A stretch of 64,000 nt of DNA. Origin: an uncultured Flavobacteriia bacterium (lineage in GTDB: Bacteria; Bacteroidota; Bacteroidia; Flavobacteriales_D; Crocinitomicaceae). Shown one piece after another: positions 28,717-38,769 of this stretch. Location of the stretch: contig CAIQQH010000008.1 in the NCBI GenBank assembly GCA_903873915.1, positions 24,844 to 88,843 on the forward strand, read 5' to 3'. Position numbers and translations under genes: made by a program. Numbering within the stretch: the first letter of the stretch is position 1; each line of letters starts with the position of its first letter. The notes beneath the pieces were generated by a model that saw only the letters and a list, made by a program, of their open reading frames with translations, ran no database searches and was not told the origin of the DNA.

Positions 28717-28818
28717 GGTAAATTAAATGCGCAACTAAAATACGGATTATTGACTGAATCAATGTTAATTTATGTCAAATGCCGTGAGATTTGTACTTTT
28801 ACAAGAACGGCAAACCAC

Positions 28819-30207
28819 ATGAAATCTATCCTGACGGTCCTACTTTCTTTTTATACCCTCGTTGCCATCACGCAGGAGCAAAAGAACATTGAATTACTGG
28901 ATCATTGGTTCACGGATACCCTGGTCACCTCATCCACTTCCGTTAGGTATAGTGGCTGTTGGGGGTTCACACGAAATGGGATCGAATATGCCATAATTGG
29001 TTCTACGGAAGGTACTCATTTCTTTCGATTAAGTTCCTCAAACACCTTGGTTCCTTGTGGTTTTATCGAAGGGAGATTTTCTTCGCCACAAGTTATCCAC
29101 CGCGAATTTAAAACCTATGGCAACTATGCCTATTCCGTTTGTGATGAAGGCAATAGCTCTCTGCAAATCATCGACTTGAATTATTTACCTGATTCTGTTG
29201 TGAAGGTTGCTGACCTGCAAGATGCTCGTTTTGGAAAAACACACAACCTCACTATGGATACCGCAAATGCGCTTCTTTATGCCTGTCTTGTTACGCCGAT
29301 CAGCAGCGGAATAAATTTATCACTGGTTCCCTTGCGCGTATTTTCTCTTCAAGACCCTTTGAATCCGGTTTTACTATGGGAAGGTCCTGGAGACATCCCA
29401 GAAGTGCACGACTGTTACGTGCGCAATAATATGGCCATATTGAATTGCGGAATGGATGGGCTTCGCGTATATGATTTTGCCAATCCTAGTGCACCCATCT
29501 ACAAAAGCAATCTCACCTTCTATCAAGACCAAGGTTACAATCACCAAGGGTGCTTAAGTCCTGATGGTTTAACGTATGTTTTTGCCGATGAAACCAATGG
29601 CAAACGCATAAAGAAATGTAGCGTATCTGCTAACTTTGACATAGAAGTCAATGGCTATTTCGGAACAAAATGGCAAGAAGGAAGCGTGCCTCACAACTTA
29701 ATGATTACAAATGAATTTGCCTTTGTTGCTCACTACAATGAAGGGCTTCGTATTTACGACATTCGCGCTACGTTTCCGCGTGAAATAGGTTCTTACGACA
29801 CCTATACGACGGAGTCAACATTCAAAATGAATGGCGCTTGGGGTGTTTACTCGGACTATCCATCTCAACGTATTGTGGTATCAGACCGTCAAAATGGATT
29901 GTTTCTATTTCAATTCAATCGTGCACTCTTTGAAGTACCCTCTGACACCACATTCATCCTCTACCCCAATCCAATTCGAACAGGAGAGAGTTTTACCGTG
30001 CGAACGCCGGGAGACCAACTGTCAGAATTTAGTGTTCAGGTATATGATCAATTGGGGCAGATTCTTGCGGAACAAGCGGTGAGCAAGGCCAGTTTTTTAG
30101 CCTTCGATGCTCCAGCTACAGCGGGGATTTATTGCATTAAAATTGCCTACACCAATTACCTAGGAGAAGCTGATTGTGCCGTTCGATGGCTTACCGTAAC
30201 GAATTAA
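28819..30207 (+). CDS. Secreted LVIVD-like beta-propeller (choice-of-anchor B-like) protein with T9SS type A sorting domain
   Basis: Signal peptide at MKSILTVLLSFYTLVAITQ (start 28819, ORF opens 28621); SLQIIDLNYLPDSVVKVADL, LRVYDFANPSAP; C-term FILYPNPIRTGESFTVR...VYDQLGQILAEQ...AGIYCIKI. Confidence 0.8.
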   Translation: MKSILTVLLSFYTLVAITQEQKNIELLDHWFTDTLVTSSTSVRYSGCWGFTRNGIEYAIIGSTEGTHFFRLSSSNTLVPCGFIEGRFSSPQVIHREFKTYGNYAYSVCDEGNSSLQIIDLNYLPDSVVKVADLQDARFGKTHNLTMDTANALLYACLVTPISSGINLSLVPLRVFSLQDPLNPVLLWEGPGDIPEVHDCYVRNNMAILNCGMDGLRVYDFANPSAPIYKSNLTFYQDQGYNHQGCLSPDGLTYVFADETNGKRIKKCSVSANFDIEVNGYFGTKWQEGSVPHNLMITNEFAFVAHYNEGLRIYDIRATFPREIGSYDTYTTESTFKMNGAWGVYSDYPSQRIVVSDRQNGLFLFQFNRALFEVPSDTTFILYPNPIRTGESFTVRTPGDQLSEFSVQVYDQLGQILAEQAVSKASFLAFDAPATAGIYCIKIAYTNYLGEADCAVRWLTVTN

Positions 30208-30712
30208 ATGCGGAGTTAACAGCATCCATGATTAAATCCTGCTCAAATCCACGTGAGCTCAAAAAGCGAATAATCTTTGCTTTGCGTTTCCACACATCGT
30301 TTTCACGTTCTGTTTCTCGAAATTTTCTCTCGGCCAAGGCAATGATGGTCTGTCCATAAACATCCAAATCAATCGATTGAATGGCATCTTTGATTAACTC
30401 ATCATTGATTCTTCGCAGACGCAGCTCCATTCGTATGCGGATGCGTCCCCACTGATTGAAACGAAATTTACCCGATACAAAGGAATGTGCGAAGCGAACA
30501 TCATCCAAGAATTGGCTGCTGCGCAACTCCTCAATAATTTCCGACGACTGAACATCCGTAAGTACATATTCACGGAGTTTGGCTTCGACCTCGGAGGTAC
30601 AACGATCTCTGTAGGCGCAATACACTTCCATTCGGACCTTGATTTCCGGGACAGTAAAAGTTGATTTATCCTTTGGTTCAGATCGAGATTTCCTCATTCT
30701 GCTTATCCACAA
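30191..30712 (-). CDS. recX: RecX family regulatory protein
   Basis: CTSEVEAKLREYVLTDVQSSEIIEELRSSQFLDDVRFAHSFVSGKFRFNQWGRIRIRMELRLRRI. Confidence 0.88.
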   Translation of the reverse strand: MWISRMRKSRSEPKDKSTFTVPEIKVRMEVYCAYRDRCTSEVEAKLREYVLTDVQSSEIIEELRSSQFLDDVRFAHSFVSGKFRFNQWGRIRIRMELRLRRINDELIKDAIQSIDLDVYGQTIIALAERKFRETERENDVWKRKAKIIRFLSSRGFEQDLIMDAVNSAFNSLR

Positions 30713-32225
30713 AAGTGTATTGGAGCAAGTGATTGTTGGTTACTCCGCGCACAGGAATCCACTTCTTGTAGGCAAAGAACCATTTCAATTGACGTGAGAA
30801 CAATCCCTTTTTGAAATATGCTTCCAAGTAGGGGTGCACATGAAGGGTCAAATGAGGTACTTTTCGGTCTGAAATCAAGTACTTCAAGTTCGACTCAATT
30901 TCTTCGGCGAACAAAATACTTGCTTGAACCTCACCCGTTCCGTTGCATGTTGGACATTTTTCAGACGTTTTGATGTCAGTTTCTGGACGAACACGTTGAC
31001 GCGTAATTTCAATCACCCCGAATTTTGATGGAGGAAGGATGTTGTGTTTCGCTCGATCAGAAAGCATCAATGACTTAAGTTTGTCAAACAAGGCCTTGTT
31101 GTTTTCACGGTCGTGCATATCGATAAAGTCGATGCAGATGATGCCGCCCATATCCCGCAATTGCAGTACGCGAGCGATTTCTTCCGCAGCTTCCAAATTC
31201 GTTAGTACGGCATTGTTTTCCTGACCTTCAGCACCTTTTCTGTTCCCACTATTGACATCGATTACATGCATTGCCTCCGTGTGCTCAATAATGAGGTAAC
31301 CTCCACTTGGAAGTGGCACCTTCTTGCCGAACAAGGCTTTGATTTGCTTGTTGATTCCGAAACGCTCAAAAATCTTTATTTTGCTGTCGTAAAAGCGAAT
31401 AATATTCTCCCTTCCCGGAGCAATTCCAGCCACATAATCCTTTAAGTCGGCAAACAGCTTCTCATCGTTGACATGAATGTTGGAGAAATCGGCATTCAAC
31501 AAGTCCCTAAGGATAGATGACGTTTTATTGATTTCGCCCAATACTCTGCGAGGAGGAGTCGCATCTTTTAGCGTTGCATGCATGGTTTTCCACTTCTCGA
31601 GCAAGTTTTTTAAATCTTGATCGAGTTGTTCAACCTTTTTATTCTCTGCCACCGTGCGAATAATCACCCCAAAGTTTTTTGGTTTGATCGATTCCATCAA
31701 ATCTTTTAAGCGATCTTTTTCATCTGCTTCTTTGATTTTCTGTGACACAGAAATTTTATCCGAAAATGGCACAAGTACAAGGTACCTTCCTGCAAGAGTT
31801 ATTTCCGCACAGAGGCGCGGGCCTTTGCTGGAGATAGGCTCCTTAGCGATTTGTACAAGAATAGGTTGTGAAGATGAAATAATTTGATCAATTTTTCCAT
31901 CTTTAGGAATGTCCTTTTCACCTTTAAAATAAAGGAGATCAGAGACATTCTGCTTGCCATGCAAGGTGTCTTTTGTAAATTTATTGAGCGAGCTGAATTG
32001 AGGACCTAAATCGAGGTAATGCAAGAATGCATCCTTTTCGTATCCGACATCAACAAACGCCGCGTTGAGACTGGGAACAACCTTTCTTACCTTACCTAGG
32101 TATATATCGCCAACGGCGAAATCGGTATTTCCCTGTTCTTCGTGTAATTCAATAAGCTTACCGTCCCGTAACAAAGCAAGCCAAATACCTCCAGGTCGGG
32201 CATCGACTACCAGTTCTAAACTCAC
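30678..32225 (-). CDS. rng: Ribonuclease E/G family protein
   Basis: VGDIYLGKVRKVVPSLNAAFVDVGYEKDAFLHYLDLG (S1), INVxSG-like VIDVNSGNRKG, GGIICIDFIDM, CPTCNGTGEV. Confidence 0.93.
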   Translation of the reverse strand: MSLELVVDARPGGIWLALLRDGKLIELHEEQGNTDFAVGDIYLGKVRKVVPSLNAAFVDVGYEKDAFLHYLDLGPQFSSLNKFTKDTLHGKQNVSDLLYFKGEKDIPKDGKIDQIISSSQPILVQIAKEPISSKGPRLCAEITLAGRYLVLVPFSDKISVSQKIKEADEKDRLKDLMESIKPKNFGVIIRTVAENKKVEQLDQDLKNLLEKWKTMHATLKDATPPRRVLGEINKTSSILRDLLNADFSNIHVNDEKLFADLKDYVAGIAPGRENIIRFYDSKIKIFERFGINKQIKALFGKKVPLPSGGYLIIEHTEAMHVIDVNSGNRKGAEGQENNAVLTNLEAAEEIARVLQLRDMGGIICIDFIDMHDRENNKALFDKLKSLMLSDRAKHNILPPSKFGVIEITRQRVRPETDIKTSEKCPTCNGTGEVQASILFAEEIESNLKYLISDRKVPHLTLHVHPYLEAYFKKGLFSRQLKWFFAYKKWIPVRGVTNNHLLQYTFVDKQNEEISI

Positions 32226-32255
32226 GAAAGCTGTTTTAAGTTAATGAAATAGGAA

Positions 32256-32282
32256 AAACTTAGCGGGCACCTCCCGCTAAGC
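32256..32282 (-). terminator. Intrinsic terminator downstream of the 29-aa gene
   Basis: Minus: ttagcggg-aggtg-cccgctaa-gTTTTT. Confidence 0.65.
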
Positions 32283-32313
32283 TCCTAAAAAAATATGAAT
32301 GTCGTAACAGGTG

Positions 32314-32403
32314 TTACTTCTTCTTGTGACGATTCTTCCGCAATCTTTTCTTGCGTTTGTGCGTCGCCATCTTATGTCTTTTTCTCTTTTTACCGCTTGG
32401 CAT
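32314..32403 (-). CDS. 29-aa AURKAIP1/COX24 domain small ribosomal-type protein (mS38/bS22-like)
   Basis: Own translation MPSGKKRKRHKMATHKRKKRLRKNRHKKK*; extremely basic, KRKRHKMxxHKRKKRLRKNRHKKK pattern. Below the ORF-track length cut-off. Confidence 0.85.
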   Translation of the reverse strand: MPSGKKRKRHKMATHKRKKRLRKNRHKKK

Positions 32404-32460
32404 AATCTTATATTTAAGTTATTATATTCGAATGTATTCGGTGCTTTTCACTTAAAAAAA

Positions 32461-32488
32461 ACACTCCCGCTAGTTAAAACGGGAGTGC
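32461..32488 (-). terminator. Intrinsic terminator downstream of HU gene
   Basis: cactcccg-ctagttaaaa-cgggagtg with T8 on minus strand. Confidence 0.8.
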
Positions 32489-32538
32489 AAAGATAAGGAT
32501 TTCATCCGAATTTCAAACAACTCGAACAAAGAACATTT

Positions 32539-32829
32539 TTATTTCACAACAACTTTACTTTTCACTTCCTCAACAAAAGTTTTTGCTGGCTTGAATGATG
32601 GGATGTTGTGTGCGGGAATAATGATGGTCGTGTTTTTCGAAATGTTACGGCCAGTTTTTTCAGCACGCTCTTTCACGATAAAACTACCGAAACCTCTCAA
32701 GTACACATTTTGACCATCTGCTAAAGATGATTTGATGGATGTCATAAACGCTTCCACAGCCTTTAAGGCCTCTGCTCTTTCAAGCCCAGTAGTGTCAGCA
32801 ATATCCGCTACGATGTCTGCTTTAGTCAT
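32539..32829 (-). CDS. HU/IHF family DNA-binding protein
   Basis: MTKADIVADIADTTGLERAEALKAVEAFMTSIKSSLADGQNVYLRGFGSFIVKERAEKTGRNISKNTTIIIPAHNIPSFKPAK. Confidence 0.97.
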   Translation of the reverse strand: MTKADIVADIADTTGLERAEALKAVEAFMTSIKSSLADGQNVYLRGFGSFIVKERAEKTGRNISKNTTIIIPAHNIPSFKPAKTFVEEVKSKVVVK

Positions 32830-32942
32830 GTTGTTTTAATTTTAGTTTTTATTTTTTTGTTTATTGCAGTTATGCTACAAATGTAACTTACTTAAAGATT
32901 ATACCTTTGTTATGACTCGTTTAAATTTAGATTTTTCCCCTA

Positions 32943-33965
32943 ATGACTGATTTTCATCTACTAATAGCCGATTGGTATAGACAAACAAAACGAGACTTGC
33001 CTTGGAGAGAGACAAATGACCCCTATTTCATCTGGTTATCGGAGGTTATTTTACAGCAAACACGTGTTGATCAAGGTATTTCCTATTACTACCGCTTCAT
33101 TGAACGCTTTCCCACCTTAAAAGATTTGGCAGATGCGGATTTACAAACCATTCTGAATCATTGGCAAGGCTTGGGCTATTACAGTAGAGCGCGAAACTTG
33201 CATCAAACGGCAAAATTTATTTCCTCCGAACTCAATGGTGTTTTCCCGGAATCTTACGCCGAACTCATCAAGCTTAAAGGAATAGGTCCGTATACAGCAG
33301 CAGCGGTTGCCTCATTTGCCTTTAATGAAAATGTGCCTGTTGTCGATGGCAATGTGTACCGCGTCCTTTCTAGACATTTTGACATTGAGGCAGCTATAAA
33401 TTCTACAACAGGCGTAAAACTGTTTAAATCATTGGCGGAAACCTTGATTGACCCAAAGCGGCCTGCACTGCACAACCAAGCCATTATGGAGTTTGGTGCA
33501 CTCCATTGCACCCCGAAAAAACCAAAATGCTCCACGTGCGTATTGCAAGGAAGCTGCCTCACCTTTGCCAACAAAACCATCAACGAACGTCCAGTGAAAA
33601 CAAAGAAACAAGCCGTAAGAAATCGCTTTTTTCACTACCTAATTTTCAACATAGAAGGAAATACATACCTTCAGCAACGCAAAGGACGCGATATCTGGGA
33701 GGAACTTTATCAATTTCCATTGGTTGAAACGGAAAGCGACGGCCCTTTAGACGTTTCGCACAGTGCGCACCTCGACCATATTGTTGAGATTTCATCCCCC
33801 CTCACCCACTTGCTCTCACACCAACGCATTACTGCCCGGTTTTACCACATCGTTCCTTCCGAAGTCAAACCCGAAACCGACTGGATATTGATTCAAAATT
33901 CTGCCATTCAAGATTTTCCAATTCCTCGTCTCATCGACAAATACCTCGAAGCACATCCGCTGTGA
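32943..33965 (+). CDS. mutY: A/G-specific adenine glycosylase
   Basis: RDLPWRETNDPYFIWLSEVILQQTRVDQG, LKGIGPYTAAAVASFAF, VPVVDGNVYRVLSR, FeS cluster CTPKKPKCSTCVLQGSC. Confidence 0.96.
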   Translation: MTDFHLLIADWYRQTKRDLPWRETNDPYFIWLSEVILQQTRVDQGISYYYRFIERFPTLKDLADADLQTILNHWQGLGYYSRARNLHQTAKFISSELNGVFPESYAELIKLKGIGPYTAAAVASFAFNENVPVVDGNVYRVLSRHFDIEAAINSTTGVKLFKSLAETLIDPKRPALHNQAIMEFGALHCTPKKPKCSTCVLQGSCLTFANKTINERPVKTKKQAVRNRFFHYLIFNIEGNTYLQQRKGRDIWEELYQFPLVETESDGPLDVSHSAHLDHIVEISSPLTHLLSHQRITARFYHIVPSEVKPETDWILIQNSAIQDFPIPRLIDKYLEAHPL

Positions 33966-34053
33966 TCACCAACAAATCTGTGTGTTGAATTATTCATGAT
34001 ACGCCAAAAAACTCTCAGTGATTAATGTATATTTGTGATTCAAAGCAAATCTT

Positions 34054-34509
34054 ATGGCAGGAAGTGTAAATAAAGTGATTTTAATTGGCAACGTTGGAAA
34101 GGATCCTGAGGTTCACCGCTTACAAAACGGAACCGTGAAGGCCACTTTTTCCATGGCCACATCTGAAACCTACACCGATAAAGAAACGGGCGAGAAAAAG
34201 GAAATCACTGATTGGCATGACATCGTATTGTGGCGTCGTCTGGCAGAAATCACAGAAAAATATGTAAAAAAGGGATATAAAATTTATGTTGAGGGCAAAT
34301 TAAAAAAGAGGACGTATCAGGACAAAGAAGGAAATACAAGGTATGCCTTAGATATTGTTGCCGATGAGATGACCATACTCTCAAAGCCGGACAATGTACA
34401 TACTCAAACAAGTCAAGCTCCATATTCAAATGAAGGAACACCTCCTGCACTCCCTCCAATGAGCGACAATTCGCAAAGTGAAGGTCCAGATGAGGTACTT
34501 CCTTTTTAA
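34054..34509 (+). CDS. ssb: Single-stranded DNA-binding protein
   Basis: VNKVILIGNVGKDPEVHRLQNGTVKATFSMATSE; C-terminal DEVLPF tip. Confidence 0.96.
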   Translation: MAGSVNKVILIGNVGKDPEVHRLQNGTVKATFSMATSETYTDKETGEKKEITDWHDIVLWRRLAEITEKYVKKGYKIYVEGKLKKRTYQDKEGNTRYALDIVADEMTILSKPDNVHTQTSQAPYSNEGTPPALPPMSDNSQSEGPDEVLPF

Positions 34510-34570
34510 TTCTTTTACTGCACACATTGAATACCACAACACATTGGCAACCTTTCATTTTTAACGTACA

Positions 34571-35839
34571 ATGATTTACTTAATTGTCATCATCATTGTA
34601 TTGCTTTGTATGTCGGCACTGGCATCCGGATCCGAAAGCGCATTCTTTTCGCTTAGTCCAACAGAGAAAGAGGCATTGAGGCAAGATGAAAGCAAATCTG
34701 CAAAAATTGCATTGGAACTGCTGGATGACCCAAAAGAGATTTTGGCGACTTTATTAATTGCCAACAACTTCGTCAATATTGGAATTGTCATCATCTCAAC
34801 AGCGCTGTTAAATGACTTCTTTCCGAACACCAGCACAAATCCTTCGATTCGTTTTCTGATCGAAGTGGTCGGGATCACCTTGACGATCTTGTTGTTTGGC
34901 GAAGTGGTGCCAAAAATTTACTCAACGAAGAACGCCTTGTTCATGGCGCGAACCATGGCGCAACCAATCAACTTTATTCGCAGATTACCCCCCATCTCAT
35001 GGTTGAAATGGCTTTTGGTGAATGGAACGAAAATCATTCAGAAACGTGCGCGCAAACATGGTATCAACATCTCATCCGATGAACTCGAACAGGCCATTGC
35101 CTTGACAAAAGAAGAGCATACAAGTGAGGAAGAACATAAGATCTTGGAAGGCATCATTCGTTTTGGAAGTACCGAATGTTGTCAGATCATGTGTCCGCGT
35201 CTCGATATCATTGCATTAAAGGAAACACAACCCTTCTCGGAAGTACTCAAGGTGATCCAAGAAAATGGGTATTCTAGGGTTCCAGTTTATAAAGATTCTG
35301 TGGACAATGTGATTGGAATCCTATATATAAAAGATCTGCTTCCACATTTAGATAAATCTGAAGAATTTGAATGGAATACGCTTTTGCGCAAACCTATGTT
35401 TGTTCCGGAAAATAAAAAAATTGACGACTTGCTAAAAGATTTTCAGGAAGTGAAAATGCACATGGCGGTGGTTGTCGATGAATATGGGGGTGCAAGTGGT
35501 ATTATTACCTTGGATGACATCTTAGAGGAAATTGTTGGAGACATCACCGACGAATACGATGTGGCAGATGTCGTTTACACAAAAATAGATGAACAAACTT
35601 ACCTGTTTGAAGGAAGGACCTCTTTGGTTGATTTCTATAAGGTAATGGACATCGACGGACGAGAATTCGATGCGCTGAAAGGCGAATCTGAAACCTTGGG
35701 AGGATTTATCGTTGAAAACGCTGAACGCATTTTGCGGAACAATGAATTCATTACGGTCGGACCAATTAAACTTATTGTTGACTCCTCCGACAAACGTCGC
35801 ATAAAACTGGTTAAAGCAATCGTTCCTAAAGAAGATTAA
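34571..35839 (+). CDS. gldE: Gliding motility-associated CorC/CNNM family protein GldE
   Basis: CNNM-type TM domain, CBS pair, C-terminal CorC domain; immediately upstream of gldD. Confidence 0.88.
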   Translation: MIYLIVIIIVLLCMSALASGSESAFFSLSPTEKEALRQDESKSAKIALELLDDPKEILATLLIANNFVNIGIVIISTALLNDFFPNTSTNPSIRFLIEVVGITLTILLFGEVVPKIYSTKNALFMARTMAQPINFIRRLPPISWLKWLLVNGTKIIQKRARKHGINISSDELEQAIALTKEEHTSEEEHKILEGIIRFGSTECCQIMCPRLDIIALKETQPFSEVLKVIQENGYSRVPVYKDSVDNVIGILYIKDLLPHLDKSEEFEWNTLLRKPMFVPENKKIDDLLKDFQEVKMHMAVVVDEYGGASGIITLDDILEEIVGDITDEYDVADVVYTKIDEQTYLFEGRTSLVDFYKVMDIDGREFDALKGESETLGGFIVENAERILRNNEFITVGPIKLIVDSSDKRRIKLVKAIVPKED

Positions 35840-35840
35840 C

Positions 35841-36419
35841 ATGAAAGTATTTGCATTAATGATGGTCATCTTGCTTTTTATTACCTCATGTGGAGACGAG
35901 TTGCTGATTCCAAAGCCCCCTACCTACTTAAGGTCAGAGCTACCTTCACATGAATATGTACATTATACGAGTGGCTGTGGATATCACTTTGACATTTCAA
36001 AACAATATGAAGTGAAAGATGTTGCAGCGCAGCCAGGCCAAACCAACTTCACGTGCCATAAAGACATTGATTTGGGTCCCTTAAATGGAATGATCCATTT
36101 TTCCTACATAAGCATGCAAGAACCACTTGCGAAGTATGTGAATTATGCCAATGACAAGGTAGAAGAACACAAACTCAAAGCAACGGCAATCAACGATTCG
36201 AATATCATCCGTTCAGATGCACGCGTCTTTGGGACCATTTTTGAGCTGCAGGGAGATGTCGCATCACCCTTTCAATTTTACCTGACAGACTCAACGACAA
36301 CCTTTGTGAGTGGTGTTGTCTATTTCAACACACCCCCAAACTACGATTCACTGCGGCCAAGTTTAAACTATTTAAAGACAGACTTGCTTCGCATGATCAA
36401 TACCTTTGAATGGAAATGA
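35841..36419 (+). CDS. gldD: Gliding motility lipoprotein GldD
   Basis: Lipobox ITSCG; PKPPTYLRSELPSHEY...CGYHFDISKQYEVK; synteny with gldE. Confidence 0.88.
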   Translation: MKVFALMMVILLFITSCGDELLIPKPPTYLRSELPSHEYVHYTSGCGYHFDISKQYEVKDVAAQPGQTNFTCHKDIDLGPLNGMIHFSYISMQEPLAKYVNYANDKVEEHKLKATAINDSNIIRSDARVFGTIFELQGDVASPFQFYLTDSTTTFVSGVVYFNTPPNYDSLRPSLNYLKTDLLRMINTFEWK

Positions 36420-36910
36420 ATAACGTAACCATTGCATTGGGTAGCAATCAAGGTAATCGCGAACATTTTATAAAAGAAGCAATTCAAGGCATTACTGAAA
36501 AAATTGGGCAGCTCCAATTGTGTTCGCCTTTCTACGAAAACAAAGCACAAGGATTTGAATCAAAAAACCTGTTTCTAAATGGGTGCATCGTTGTTCAAAC
36601 GACAATGGAACCAAAGGACATTTTGATTGCGCTTAAAGAGATTGAAAGTCATCTTGGTCGAGTAAAAAACCCAAGCCGTGCTTACGTCTCACGCCCAATA
36701 GATTTGGACATCATCCTATTTGAAAATAAAATTTTGCAGCATAGCGATTTGTGCATTCCGCATCCTCGATTTCGCGAGAGAATCTTCGTGTTAAGGCCGC
36801 TTTGCGACATTCAACCCAATGCAATTGACCCGGTTAGTTGTAAATCAGTCATGGAACTGACCTTAGAGTGCTCAGACAAAAGCGAATTAACTATTTATGA
36901 ATTAAAATAG
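36410..36910 (+). CDS. folK: 2-amino-4-hydroxy-6-hydroxymethyldihydropteridine diphosphokinase
   Basis: VTIALGSNQGNREHFIKEAI, FESKNLFLNGCIVVQT, RPIDLDIILFEN, CIPHPRFRERIFVLRPL. Confidence 0.95.
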   Translation: MEMNNVTIALGSNQGNREHFIKEAIQGITEKIGQLQLCSPFYENKAQGFESKNLFLNGCIVVQTTMEPKDILIALKEIESHLGRVKNPSRAYVSRPIDLDIILFENKILQHSDLCIPHPRFRERIFVLRPLCDIQPNAIDPVSCKSVMELTLECSDKSELTIYELK

Positions 36911-37001
36911 AACAATTAATAAATATGCTCTACAAATTATACAACATCAATTTTATTGCGTAATATTGTCCCGAAATTTAGTAAAGAACAAATAAAACAC
37001 T

Positions 37002-38702
37002 ATGAAAAATCAAAGCATTAAAGTCTTGGCTTTCGCGGTGGTTGCAGGTAGCCTTCTATCGAGCTGTGACCTTTTGAAAGACCTTCAATACAAAGTAACG
37101 CCAAGCCCACTTGAAATGCACGGAGATTCTGTCCGTGTGAGAGTTGAAGTAACTTTCCCGGAGAAAGGGATTAAGAAAAAAGCGAGTGCTGAAATCACTC
37201 CAATGTTAGGAAGTACAGCGTTAAAAACTGTTACTGTACTTGGAGAAAAAGCGACTGGTAACGGATCGGTTATTCAGTATAAGCCAGGAGGAAAAATGGT
37301 TTACGAAGATGTTACCGTTTACAAAGCAGACATGGAAAATGCTGATTTGAAAGTAACTGGAAAAGTATATAAAGGAGGTAAAGAAAAAGAAGGTGCATTT
37401 ACAGACACTAAAATTGCTGATGCAACGATTATCACTCCATACCTTGTAAACAAAGATTTCAAAGTGATTTTCGCTAAAGACGAATTCAAGCGAGTAACTC
37501 CAGAAATTTTTGTTTCTCAATTGAACTTTGACAAAGGGAAATCTTTGGTGAAAGCGACTGAGTTGAAAGAGAAAGACATCACTGATTACGCTGCTTGGTT
37601 GGTTGCTGCACAAGCGAATGCCCGTATTGCAATCAAAACAATTGACGTCGTGGGTTATGCTTCACCTGAAGGAGAAGAAGATAAAAACAATTCATTGTCT
37701 ACAGAGCGTGCTGAGGCAGGAAAGAAAGCAATGATTGATCTTGCGAAAAAAGCAAAGAACACAATTGCACAAGGTGAAGTATACGTATTGAATGGTAAAG
37801 GAGAAGACTTCATTGGTTTCAAAAAAGAGTTGAGTACTTCTACAATGAACGAAGACGAGAAGAACTTGGTGATCCGCGTTCTTGAAAAAGTGGCGGATCC
37901 AGCTCAACGTGAGATTGAAATGCGCAACATGGCGGTAACATTTACTTACCTAGACAAAAACATCTTCCCGAAATTGAGAAGAAGTGAAGTGATCGTAAAC
38001 TACGATCTTACTGGTTATACTGACGAAGAATTGAAAGCACTTGCTGCTTCAACTCCAGATTCATTGGATCTTGAAGAATTGTTGTTCACTGCTACATTGG
38101 TGAAAGACATGAACCAGAAGTTGGCGATCTACAACGTAGCTTGTAAAAACTATCCAAATGACAACCGCGCATACAACAATGCAGGAGCTGTATTGTACAT
38201 GCAAAACAAAATGGATGAAGCAAAAGCGAAGTTTGAGAAAGCAAACAGCATCAAAGACAATGCGATTTCTAAAAACAACTTGGCCGCAATCGCTGGAGTT
38301 AAAGGTGACCGAGCTAAAGCAAAACAATTGCTTGGACAAGCGAAAGGTGCTGGATCAGAAGTGAACTACAATATGGGGATTATTCACATCCAAAACGGAA
38401 GCTATGCTGATGCGGTTTCAAGCTTTGGTTCTGAAAAATCATTCAACTCATCACTTGCTCAACTCTTGAACGGGAACGCAGAAGGAGCAATGAAATCAAT
38501 CGATGCTTCATCTGACAAAGATTCAGCTCAAGGGTACTACTTGAAAGCTGTTGCTGCTGCACGTTCTAACAATGCAGACGCAGCTGCAAGCAACTTGAAA
38601 AATGCCATCGCGAAAGACGGTTCAATGAAAGGCAAAGCAGCAAACGATCGTGAATTCTTGAAATTCGCTGACAACGCAGCATTTATGGCAGTGGTGAAAT
38701 AA
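37002..38702 (+). CDS. Lipoprotein with OmpA-like region and TPR repeats
   Basis: Lipobox LLSSCD; LNFDKGKSLVKATELKEKDI...VVGYASPEGEEDKNNSLSTERAEAGKKAM; TPR-like C-terminal repeats. Confidence 0.65.
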   Translation: MKNQSIKVLAFAVVAGSLLSSCDLLKDLQYKVTPSPLEMHGDSVRVRVEVTFPEKGIKKKASAEITPMLGSTALKTVTVLGEKATGNGSVIQYKPGGKMVYEDVTVYKADMENADLKVTGKVYKGGKEKEGAFTDTKIADATIITPYLVNKDFKVIFAKDEFKRVTPEIFVSQLNFDKGKSLVKATELKEKDITDYAAWLVAAQANARIAIKTIDVVGYASPEGEEDKNNSLSTERAEAGKKAMIDLAKKAKNTIAQGEVYVLNGKGEDFIGFKKELSTSTMNEDEKNLVIRVLEKVADPAQREIEMRNMAVTFTYLDKNIFPKLRRSEVIVNYDLTGYTDEELKALAASTPDSLDLEELLFTATLVKDMNQKLAIYNVACKNYPNDNRAYNNAGAVLYMQNKMDEAKAKFEKANSIKDNAISKNNLAAIAGVKGDRAKAKQLLGQAKGAGSEVNYNMGIIHIQNGSYADAVSSFGSEKSFNSSLAQLLNGNAEGAMKSIDASSDKDSAQGYYLKAVAAARSNNADAAASNLKNAIAKDGSMKGKAANDREFLKFADNAAFMAVVK

Positions 38703-38723
38703 TCCACTCCTCACAATACAAAA

Positions 38724-38753
38724 GAATCCCGCTGGAATAGCGGGATTTTTTTT
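38724..38753 (+). terminator. Intrinsic terminator
   Basis: aatcccgct-ggaat-agcgggatttttttttt. Confidence 0.85.
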
Positions 38754-38769
38754 TGTGTTCATTTTTGAA

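Noticed and set aside
28621-28818. N-terminal extension of the LVIVD-like protein ORF
   Set aside because: Signal peptide begins at MKSILTV (28819); upstream part overlaps the glycosyltransferase start.
37221-38339. Minus-strand Phe/Cys/Val-rich ORFs opposite 37002-38702
   Set aside because: Composition is the complement of Lys/Glu-rich coding sequence, so artefactual.
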